From Nemertoderma westbladi (lineage: Eukaryota > Xenacoelomorpha > Nemertodermatida > Nemertodermatidae): a stretch of DNA of 64,000 nt. The position numbers and the translations under genes are program-made. Every line of letters starts with the position of its first letter. Positions within the stretch are counted from its first letter, which is position 1. A model generated the notes under the pieces. The model saw only the letters and a program-made list of their open reading frames with translations. It was not told where the DNA came from and did not search any database. The stretch is taken from assembly GCA_032718475.1 (NCBI GenBank), contig JAUCBJ010003901.1:1-64000 (forward strand), in the 5' to 3' direction. This document shows, piece by piece, positions 1 to 6,724 of the stretch.

Positions 1-648
1 CCATACCGTCTGCATGTGTTGCTCGGGATTGAAGTTTATTCTTCTCGAATAATCCTCCCCGCGGCTACCGTATTCTCGATCGGTAGGTATATTCCGTCGG
101 AAAGTTTCTCTTCGACCCCCCTCTCCACTGTTTTCATCTTCGTACCGGTACATCGCGTACCCCTCTCTCGGCGTGTAATGCGTCTCACCGGATCGCATCC
201 CTCCGGGGCGACGGCAATCTCCCGGAGTCCGACCCCACTGACTCTCCGTTCTCATCTCGACTACCGACGGCTCGCTGTCCGTCCTCGCTCTTCTATCGTT
301 TGCGGCGATACTTCTACTACTGTCTTCCTCTCTTCTCCTATCAGTGGAGTATTCCCGCTCACGAGATCTCTCGTCGACCTCCCGGTTAAACCCCACTGTT
401 CTTCTTTCCTCCTCTGATCGGGCTCGACGCTCCGTCTGCCCTCCCGCGACGTCAACCTGCCTTTCTCTGCTCGATCGCACGTCGCTGGGGATACTCGCAA
501 TCCCCCTATTACTTTCCGTCGCCGGTTGTTGCGGTTTACCTTGTTCGGCCCTCGCATTGTCCGCTGACGGCTGTGGGACACTCTCTGCCCCCCCCCCTCT
601 CGCCGCTAACTCTCTGTTGTGGGGCCCTTGTAGCCCCCCCCCCACCCG
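1..648 (-). CDS. C-terminal part, Arg/Glu-rich, open at the left window edge (partial)
   Basis: A minus-strand frame opens at the G10 run 634-643 and stays open to base 1 with no stop, about 213 codons. It reads LQGPHNRELAARGGGAE just after the run, crosses a third G10 run (588-597) without a frame change, and continues as a hydrophilic protein. Local features include VDVAGGQTERRARSEEERR, REVDERSREREYSTDRRR, PREGYAMYRYEDENSG and a terminal RRINFNPEQHMQTVW. The more obvious frame at 581-261 overlaps it but closes at TAG and TGA, so I regard that one as a shadow. No zinc-knuckle CxxC pattern is present before the edge. The downstream part lies outside the window. Confidence 0.5.
588..597. other. 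Third C10 homopolymer, no frame change needed
   Basis: Ten consecutive C only 36 bp from the previous run. The 648-1 frame crosses it as RGGGAES and is open on both sides. Confidence 0.8.
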
Positions 649-1373
649 CTACATTCTACTTCGCTACCTCTCGCCCCGCCACTATATATCTCTCTAGTCG
701 ACAGATCAACCCTACCACAGTCGGGTCTGTTCACCCCCGCCTCTCCCTCTGCTATTGCGTGGCCTTCCAGGCCCTCTACTCCCTGCCTACCAACCACGCG
801 GCCTACCAGGCCCTCTGCTCCCTGTCTACTAACTACGTGGCCTACCAGGCCCTCTGCTCCCTGTCTACTAACTACGTGGCCTACCAGGCCCTCTGCTCCC
901 TGTCTACTAACTACGTGGCCTACCAGGCCCTCTGCTCCCTGGTTACGTAGGCCCGACGTGTTTACATTAATAGCACCCATATTGGAAACGGAATTAATTT
1001 GCTCATTTGAAACAAAATCATTTGTATTATTCTGCGCGACTACGTTATCTGAATTATTTTGTAAACTCGGGCTAAGATCATTATTTGAATTATTCGAATT
1101 ATTCTGTGTAATTGCGTTATTTAAGTTATTTTGTAGGTCCGAATTCGAGTTATTATTTTGATTATTTGAATTATTTTGCGTAACTACATCAATATTAGGA
1201 TTATTTTCTACATTAACACTGGGATTGTTCTGATTTAAATTTAAATTACTACCACTAGGCAAAGTATTTCCTGTAATAAAGGTTTGATTAGCGTTATCCC
1301 ATACGGTACTATTAATATCAACAACGTCTACTGTACCATTATTATTACCCCCCCCCCGCCTGTACGGTCGCAC
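606..1373 (-). CDS. Asn-rich block plus 13-residue glycine-rich repeats (segment in a second frame)
   Basis: This reading frame is entered at the G10 run 1348-1357. It begins with an NNN run and continues for about 130 residues very rich in Asn, Gln, Ser and Asp (for example NNSNNQNNNSNSD), encoded by markedly AT-rich DNA (958-1340). It then passes through the 39-bp minisatellite as repeats of RQGAEGLVGHVVS and into a Gly/Ser/Glu segment. A second G10 run (634-643) follows, and the frame closes soon afterward at TAG 606-608. Residues after that run are probably out of frame, since the 648-1 frame takes over there with better protein-like composition. A prion-like or disordered spacer is a reasonable structural reading; function is unknown. 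Confidence 0.5.
   Translation of the reverse strand: MRPYRRGGGNNNGTVDVVDINSTVWDNANQTFITGNTLPSGSNLNLNQNNPSVNVENNPNIDVVTQNNSNNQNNNSNSDLQNNLNNAITQNNSNNSNNDLSPSLQNNSDNVVAQNNTNDFVSNEQINSVSNMGAINVNTSGLRNQGAEGLVGHVVSRQGAEGLVGHVVSRQGAEGLVGHVVSRQGAEGLVGRVVGRQGVEGLEGHAIAEGEAGVNRPDCGRVDLSTREIYSGGARGSEVECSGWGGGYKGPTTES
634..643. other. Second C10 homopolymer at a frame change
   Basis: Ten consecutive C. The upstream minus-strand frame enters as ECSGWGGG and closes 12 codons after the run, whereas the frame one base back opens here and stays open to the window edge. Confidence 0.8.
761..940 (-). repeat. 39-bp minisatellite inside the coding region, about 4.6 copies
   Basis: Copies start at 761 (diverged), 800, 839, 878 and 917 (partial). 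Copies two to four are near identical. Thirty-nine is a multiple of three, so on the minus strand each unit encodes a 13-residue repeat (RQGAEGLVGHVVS), and copy-number change would keep the frame. Confidence 0.92.
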
Positions 1374-2443
1374 CAGTTTTGGGTCTGTCGTGCGGTCCCT
1401 GTCAGTGGAGTATTAATAAATATATCTACGGCCCTCGGCTCCTCAAAAATACTCGAGCCGGCCCCGGTTTCAGACGGCGTCGCTCGCACGTATTCCAACT
1501 CGTGCTCCCCTCTAATTATATTTCCCGCAAACTCACTCTGCCGTTTCTCTAATTCCTTGCGCTCTTTTTCACTCTCTGCCATTTTCCCCTCACGCTCCTG
1601 GGTGTCCTTGATGGCCGAGTCTGCGGCACTCTTAATGCTCTCCCTTCGTCTCGCCTCACGCTCTTTGCGTTCCTTTTCCTTTCTCGTCTCATATTCCTTG
1701 CGTTCCTTTTCCCTTTTTGCCTCACGTTCCTTGCGTTCCTCTTCCCCTTTTGCCTCACGTTCCTTGCGTTCCTCTTCCCCTTTTGCCTCACGTTCCTTGC
1801 GTTCCTCGTCCTCCCTTGCCTCACGCTCTCTGCGTTCCCTTTCCTCTCTCGCTTCACGCTCCCTACACTCCCTTTCCTCTATCTCATCATACTCCCTTAG
1901 GCTTTTCAAAGCCCTTTCGGCCCTTTCTCCGGTTTCTCTAAGCAATACCGTTTCCCTCTCTAACCGCACTCTTCCCTCCTCTAGCCGTTCCTTCATTTCT
2001 CTCTGACCTTGCTCTGCCATGCTGAGACGGTATGCGGCTCCTATTTTCCTCACCGCTCTTTCTTTCGCGGAGGATGTAACAGACTTATCGGTTACGACGG
2101 ACTTCCCCCGCCTTCCCGACCTACTAACTTTCCCCCGCTTCCCGGAGCTTTCTCCGACCGACGAGGCCGAATCCTCGGTGTTAACCTCGGATTCGCCCCC
2201 TTCGAGTCCCCTCCAACCCACCGGTTTTACTCCCCGGGCATCGATTAAGTATGGCCCTATGTACACTGACGCTATGCTAGGTCCCATACACCCACACTCC
2301 CATAGTTCAAACAGTTCGCCTGCAATTCCCTTTGCTCTCTCCCCGGCTAGTTCTCTCTGCCCAAAACGTATCAGGTAATTTAAGTGTCTATCCGACTCAC
2401 CTAGTCGCTTTCTCAGTCTCACCTCGTCTACCTTCGCCCCTTC
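1328..2443 (-). CDS. Middle segment: mixed-composition domain followed by a long charged helix with 11-residue repeats
   Basis: The segment is in the same frame as 2444-2959, directly after its TAG, and reads to TAG at 1328-1330. About the first 75 codons (RLGESDRHLNYLIRFGQREL onward, with WECGCMGPS and IGPYLIDARG) have ordinary hydrophobic/polar balance and could fold. A Ser/Lys-rich linker follows, then roughly 190 residues dominated by Glu, Arg and Lys. These include seven 11-residue periods such as EREAKGEEERK (1653-1883), predicting a coiled coil or single charged helix. The last residues after the G10 run at 1348-1357 are probably out of frame. The true continuation is the 1373-606 frame, entered by moving back one base in that run. 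An ATG-free annotator would call this from GTG at 2422, which I do not believe is the real start. Confidence 0.55.
   Translation of the reverse strand, partial: EGAKVDEVRLRKRLGESDRHLNYLIRFGQRELAGERAKGIAGELFELWECGCMGPSIASVYIGPYLIDARGVKPVGWRGLEGGESEVNTEDSASSVGESSGKRGKVSRSGRRGKSVVTDKSVTSSAKERAVRKIGAAYRLSMAEQGQREMKERLEEGRVRLERETVLLRETGERAERALKSLREYDEIEERECREREAREERERREREAREDEERKEREAKGEEERKEREAKGEEERKEREAKREKERKEYETRKEKERKEREARRRESIKSAADSAIKDTQEREGKMAESEKERKELEKRQSEFAGNIIRGEHELEYVRATPSETGAGSSIFEEPRAVDIFINTPLTGTARQTQNWCDRTGGGGVIIMVQ
1348..1357. other. C10 homopolymer (G10 on coding strand) at a frame change
   Basis: Ten consecutive C. The minus-strand coding frame ahead of it (ending CDRTGGGG) and the one after it (GGGNNNGTVD) differ by one base, consistent with one missing G or a -1 shift. 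Confidence 0.85.
1653..1883 (-). repeat. 33-bp in-frame repeats encoding 11-residue charged helix
   Basis: The motif GCCTCACG or a close variant starts at 1653, 1686, 1719, 1752, 1785, 1818 and 1851, an exact 33-bp period. On the minus strand it encodes units such as EREAKGEEERK. The perfect spacing with varied sequence indicates old tandem growth held in frame. Confidence 0.9.
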
Positions 2444-2959
2444 CTACTTGGCGTCGTTTATCAGCTTCCGGGTCGCGTTGTAGGCCCGTCGAAGTCGGTC
2501 AGAAACCCCTACGTCCTCGTCGCCGACCTCTCCTCCGTCCCTCCGGGTCCGACGTCGTACCGGCGGCTCCACCGTCGCCGTTCCGGTGGGCCGTCCGTCG
2601 CCCTCGGCCTGTAGCTGGCCGGCGACATCGGTACTAATCTCTCCTCCGTCTCTTCGCATCCGGCGTCGCACCGTCGGCCCCACCGATTCGGTGGGCCGCT
2701 CGTTGCCCTCGGCCGGTAGCTGGCCGGCGACATCGGCGCGCCGTCCTCCGTCCCGTGTCGACTCATCTCCTTCCCCCTCCGTCTCGCTCTCTTTCTCTCT
2801 TGGCTCGACTTCGGGTTCCAGGCCTTCCTCGTCCTGTGCTTCCGGTTTGCCCGTTATCGATGGCTCCGGCGTCGTGGGCCTGTATCGTTTGGTCGCGGCC
2901 TCGCGGATCGTTAGGTCTTCGTCCGGGGTCCGCGGTGGTGTCTCGCCCGACTCACTCAT
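2444..2959 (-). CDS. N-terminal segment: acidic, proline- and arginine-rich low-complexity protein (171 aa)
   Basis: The segment starts at an ATG (MSESGETPP) and runs 171 codons to TAG at 2444-2446. The first 75 or so residues are rich in Glu, Pro, Thr and Ser and look disordered. Residues of about 75-145 hold two copies of a 35-residue repeat with a VAGQL(P/Q)AEG core and an RRRxRRDGGE end. The C-terminus (SDRLRRAYNATRKLINDAK) looks helical and basic. The frame continues past the TAG with EGAKVDE and then the next segment, so this is probably the N-terminus of a longer product. I do not recognise the family. The overlapping plus-strand frames at 2586-2975 and 2755-2991 are shadows. Confidence 0.6.
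   Translation of the reverse strand: MSESGETPPRTPDEDLTIREAATKRYRPTTPEPSITGKPEAQDEEGLEPEVEPREKESETEGEGDESTRDGGRRADVAGQLPAEGNERPTESVGPTVRRRMRRDGGEISTDVAGQLQAEGDGRPTGTATVEPPVRRRTRRDGGEVGDEDVGVSDRLRRAYNATRKLINDAK
2530..2742 (-). repeat. Two direct 105-bp repeats in the N-terminal segment
   Basis: The motif GTAGCTGGCCGGCGACATCG occurs at 2611 and 2716, exactly 105 bp apart, with flanking similarity including CTCCTCCGTC. In frame on the minus strand it yields two 35-residue copies containing VAGQL and RRDGGE. Confidence 0.85.
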
Positions 2960-3044
2960 CTCCTCTGGTGGCTGATGGTTCGGCTAGCTAGGTTGCAGTT
3001 CTTAGAGTTTAACTAGGGCGGCAGCTCGGTTTTAGTTACTGTGA

Positions 3045-3065
3045 CGGGATCCAGGAGGGATCCCG
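3045..3065. other. 8-bp perfect hairpin CGGGATCC / GGATCCCG
   Basis: Arms 3045-3052 and 3058-3065 are exact reverse complements around a 5-base AGGAG loop. It lies about 90 bp upstream of the minus-strand gene start, so it would be in its leader or promoter. Function unknown. Confidence 0.7.
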
Positions 3066-3387
3066 ATTAATCCGATGTGGGATTTAGTCCACGCGTCCCC
3101 GCCGTGTATAAGAGTGAAATAAAGATAACTGAGTTCTGAAGTTCGGTGTATAATAATAGGTTATAGGATATAGATATATTGTGAATTATACGGTAGGCGG
3201 GATACGGTAACTAAAGTCCCGTGATCCCCTAACTAAACTAATTGACTGTACCCTACGCTAGCACTGCTGCACTGAGATAACTGAATCACTGATTAATAGG
3301 TTATTGGTTATATTGCACGGTGGCCTTACTGCTACTCAATCGATGCCATTCCCCCCTCTGATTGGTTAATATCCTTGTTGGCGCCCC

Positions 3388-3411
3388 GTGGAGTATTCCC
3401 GTTCACTCCAC
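3388..3411. other. Inverted repeat GTGGAGT / ACTCCAC
   Basis: Seven-base perfect arms at 3388-3394 and 3405-3411 with a 10-base loop. It is the first of three adjacent hairpins. Confidence 0.6.
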
Positions 3412-3422
3412 CTGCTCTCCTT

Positions 3423-3447
3423 GGGTTAGGGGTTTGGCCCCTGACCC
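3423..3447. other. 10-bp hairpin with TTTGG loop
   Basis: Arms GGGTTAGGGG (3423-3432) and CCCCTGACCC (3438-3447) pair with nine Watson-Crick pairs and one G-T/G-U position. The loop is five bases. Confidence 0.75.
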
Positions 3448-3473
3448 TCTATTATGTGCTTCCTTCCCACTCT

Positions 3474-3523
3474 TATTGGGATGGCACGAGTTGGTTAATT
3501 GCCCAATCTCGTGGCTCCCAATA
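3474..3523. other. 50-nt imperfect long hairpin
   Basis: The outer stem TATTGGGA/TCCCAATA (3474-3481 with 3516-3523) is followed by a small internal loop. A middle stem CACGAG/CTCGTG (3485-3490 with 3508-3513) and an inner TTGG/CCAA with one bulged base complete it. About 18 pairs in 50 nt is far more than a random sequence would give. It could be a structured RNA or a relic of an inverted-repeat element. Confidence 0.75.
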
Positions 3524-3570
3524 TTGCTTATCGGCTTATAACTTTATGGGGTGTTGGCGGGATTGAATAA

Positions 3571-3978
3571 GCTAACAACTCCCACTCACTAATAGGTAAG
3601 TCCTAATTCGGCTGCTAGCTAACCCGTTTGTTGGTCCACTCACTAATAGGTAAGTCCTGGTTCAACTGCTAGCTAACCCGATTGTTGGTTCACTCACTAA
3701 TAGGTAAGTCCTGGTTCAACTGCTAGCTAACCCGTTTGTTGGTTCACTCACTAATAGGTAAGTCCTGCTTCAACTGCTAGTTAACCCGTTTGTTGGTCCA
3801 CTCCTCTCAATAATAGGTAAGTCCTGATTCAACTGCTAGCTAACCCATTTGTTGGTCCACTCACTAATAGGTAAGTCCTGATTCAACTGCTAGCTAACCC
3901 GTTTGTTGGTCCACTCACTAACAGGTAAGTCCTGGTTCAACTGCTAGCTAACCCGTTTGTTGGTCCACTCACTAACAG
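3571..3978 (+). repeat. Tandem array of seven intron-like units (54 bp each, one 59 bp) plus a partial unit
   Basis: GTAAGT donors start at 3596, 3650, 3704, 3758, 3817, 3871 and 3925. Each unit ends in TAG (or CAG for the last two boundaries) immediately before the next GT, so the units are 3596-3649, 3650-3703, 3704-3757, 3758-3816, 3817-3870, 3871-3924 and 3925-3978. Six of seven contain the branch-site-like GCTAAC (GTTAAC in unit four), with the branch A about 27 nt before the AG. Donor, branch site, acceptor and length all match short fungal introns. A partial unit with GCTAAC (3571-3576) and TAG (3593-3595) precedes them. After 3978 the next bases are GATATT, so the donor series ends. 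Unit four carries a 5-bp insertion near 3803. Whether they are spliced is unknown. Confidence 0.9.
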
Positions 3979-4186
3979 GATATTCATACAACTATACGAC
4001 AATTCATGTTATTATTACAATTTCTTTCCGAAATATTGCTCTTTTCGAACTAATAAAACCTCAAGATACATAGATAGGTGCTGCACTTTAAAGTACATTA
4101 CTGATCCTTTTGGTATGTTTACACTCACTATGTTCCCCCTAGACTTTATTTACACACAGTTAGTTTTATAAATATTATTTTAAATG
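3979..4186. other. Unique AT-rich spacer between two repeat arrays
   Basis: About 208 bp without repeats or an open frame of note, with a possible TTTAAAGT-type dyad near 4087. The 54-bp satellite starts at CAAATATCGG, 4187. I see no gene here. Confidence 0.7.
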
Positions 4187-6724
4187 CAAATATCGGATAT
4201 AGTTAGGCCCTACTGTTTATCTGATATACTGTTTGTTATACAAATATCGGATATCGGTAGCTACTGTTTATCTGATATACTGTTTGTTATACAAATATCG
4301 GATATCGGTAGGCCCTACTGTTTATCTGATATACTGTTTATCTGATATACTGTTTGTTATACAAATATCGGATAGGTAGGCCCTACTGTTTATCTGATAT
4401 ACTGTTTATCTGATATACTGTTTGTTATACAAATATCGGATAGGTAGGCCCTACTGTTTATCTGATATACTGTTTGTTATACAAATATCGGATAGGTAGG
4501 CCCTACTGTTTATCTGATATACTGTTTGTTATACAAATATCGGATATAGGTAGGCCCTACTGTTTATCTGATATACTGTTTGTTATACAAATATCGGATA
4601 TCGGTAGGTCCTACTGTTTATCTGATATACTGTTTGTTATACAAATATCGGATATCGGTAGGCCTTACTGTTTATCTGATATACTGTTTGTTATACAAAT
4701 ATCGGATAGGTAGGCCCTACTGTTTATCTGATATACTGTTTGTTATACAAATATCGGATATAGGTAGGCCCTACTGTTTATCTGATATACTGTTTGTTAT
4801 ACAAATATCGGATATAGGTAGGCCCTACTGTTTATCTGATATACTGTTTGTTATACAAATATCGGATATCGGTAGGTCCTACTGTTTATCTGATATACTG
4901 TTTGTTATACAAATATCGGATATAGGTAGGCCCTACTGTTTATCTGATATACTGTTTGTTATACAAATATCGGATATAGGTAGGCCCTACTGTTTATCTG
5001 ATATACTGTTTATCTGATATACTGTTTGTTATACAAATATCGGATAGGTAGGCCCTACTGTTTATCTGATATACTGTTTGTTATACAAATATCGGATATA
5101 GGTAGGCCCTACTGTTTATCTGATATACTGTATATCTGATATACTGTTTGTTATACAAATATCGGATATCGGTAGGTCCTACTGTTTATCTGATATACTG
5201 TTTGTTATACAAATATCGGATATCGGTAGGCCTTACTGTTTATCTGATATACTGTTTATCTGATATACTGTTTGTTATACAAATATCGGATATCGGTAGG
5301 TCCTACTGTTTATCTGATATACTGTTTGTTATACAAATATCGGATATCGGTAGGCCTTACTGTTTATCTGATATACTGTTTGTTATACAAATATCGGATA
5401 GGTAGGCCCTACTGTTTATCTGATATACTGTATATCTGATATACTGTTTGTTATACAAATATCGGATATAGGTAGGTCCTACTGTTTATCTGATATACTG
5501 TTTGTTATACAAATATCGGATATAGGTAGGCCCTACTGTTTATCTGATATACTGTTTGTTATACAAATATCGGATATCGGTAGGCCCTACTGTTTATCTG
5601 ATATACTGTTTGTTATACAAATATCTGATATAGGTAGGCCCTACTGTTTATCTGATATACTGTTTGTTATACAAATATCGGATATAGGTAGCCCTACTGT
5701 TTATCTGATATACTGTTTGTTATACAAATATCGGATATAGGTAGGCCCTACTGTTTATCTGATATACGGTTTGTTATACAAATATCGGATATAGGTTAGG
5801 TAGGCCCTACTGTTTATCTGATATACTGTTTGTTATACAAATATCGGATATCGGTAGGCCCTAATGTTTATCTGATATTCTGTTTGTTATACAAATATCG
5901 GATATCGCTAGGTCCTACTCTTTATCTGATATACTGTTTATCTGATATACTGTTTGTTATACAAATATCGGATAGGTAGGCCCTACTGTTTATCTGATGT
6001 ACTGTTTGTTATACAAATATCGGATATAGGTAGGCCCTACTGTTTATCTGATATACTGTTTGTTATACAAATATCGGATATAGGTAGGCCCTACTGTTTA
6101 TCTGATATACTGTTTGTTATACAAATATCGGATATCGGTAGGTCCTACTGTTTATCTGATATACTGTTTGTTATACAAATATCGGATATCGGTAGGCCTT
6201 ACTGTTTATCTGATATACTGTTTATCTGAAATACTGTTTGTTATACAAATATCGGATATAGGTAGGCCCTACTGTTTATCTGATATACTGTTTGTTATAC
6301 AAATATCGGATATCGGTAGGCCTTACTGTTTATCTGATATACTGTTTATCTGATATACTGTTTGTTATACAAATATCGGATATAGGTAGGCCCTACTGTT
6401 TATCTGATATACTGTTTGTTATACAAATATCGGATATCGGTAGGCCCTACTGTTTATCTGATATACTGTTTGTTATACAAATATCGGATATCGGTAGGTC
6501 CTACTGTTTATCTGATATACTGTTTGTTATACAAATATCGGATATCGGTAGGCCTTACTGTTTATCTGATATACTGTTTATCTGATATACTGTTTGTTAT
6601 ACAAATATCGGATAGGTAGGCCCTACTGTTTATCTGATATACTGTTTGTTATACAAATATCGGATATAGGTAGGCCCTACTGTTTATCTGATATACTGTT
6701 TGTTATACAAATATCGGATATAGG

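Larger units (their letters stand above)
1..2959 (-). pseudogene. Long charged repeat-rich coding region, broken into four pieces; possible retroelement Gag/ORF1-like
   Basis: Four minus-strand open segments follow each other: 2959-2444, 2443-1328, 1373-606 and 648 to the left edge. The first two share a frame and are separated only by a TAG. Frame changes two and three fall at runs of ten G on the coding strand, and both are in the same direction: re-reading one base, or adding one missing G, restores the frame. Joined, the product would exceed 950 residues. It would comprise an acidic/proline-rich N-terminus, a mixed-composition block, a Glu/Arg/Lys helix, an Asn-rich block, a glycine-rich minisatellite block and an Arg/Glu-rich tail. 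I recognise no catalytic domain or zinc knuckle. Gag/ORF1-like is inference from the composition, the stop and frame-change layout and the satellite context. It may be a decayed element, an intact gene with homopolymer assembly errors, or a gene using recoding. Confidence 0.5.
2960..3570. other. Non-coding region upstream of the minus-strand gene, hairpin-rich
   Basis: There is no convincing coding region. The part next to the gene start (2960-3100) would be its 5' leader or promoter. The stretch 3110-3330 is AT-rich with TA-rich words but shows no repeats I can define. The right part (3388-3523) carries three hairpins in a row, listed separately. Neither an LTR boundary nor a target-site duplication could be identified. 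Confidence 0.6.

Noticed and set aside
261-581. 106-codon minus-strand frame as a separate gene
   Set aside because: It overlaps the better-composed 648-1 frame, starts at GTG, and closes with TAG and TGA close together. I treat it as a shadow.
16-2991. Numerous plus-strand frames over the left 3 kb (for example 344-697, 1284-2006, 2019-2378, 2586-2975)
   Set aside because: They are Ser/Pro/Leu-rich antisense shadows of the Arg/Glu/Gly-rich minus-strand coding region.
3040-3054. Retroelement primer-binding site (TGGATCCCGTC on the minus strand upstream of the gene)
   Set aside because: It starts with TGG but is preceded by TCC rather than a terminal CA. No LTR pair is visible in the window, and the word belongs to the GGATCC hairpin.
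3423-3447. Telomeric repeat (GGGTTAGGGG)
   Set aside because: Single occurrence with no tandem TTAGGG. It is one arm of a hairpin.
3375-3566. 63-codon plus-strand frame before the intron-like array
   Set aside because: It starts at TTG, runs through three hairpins, and has no other coding sign.
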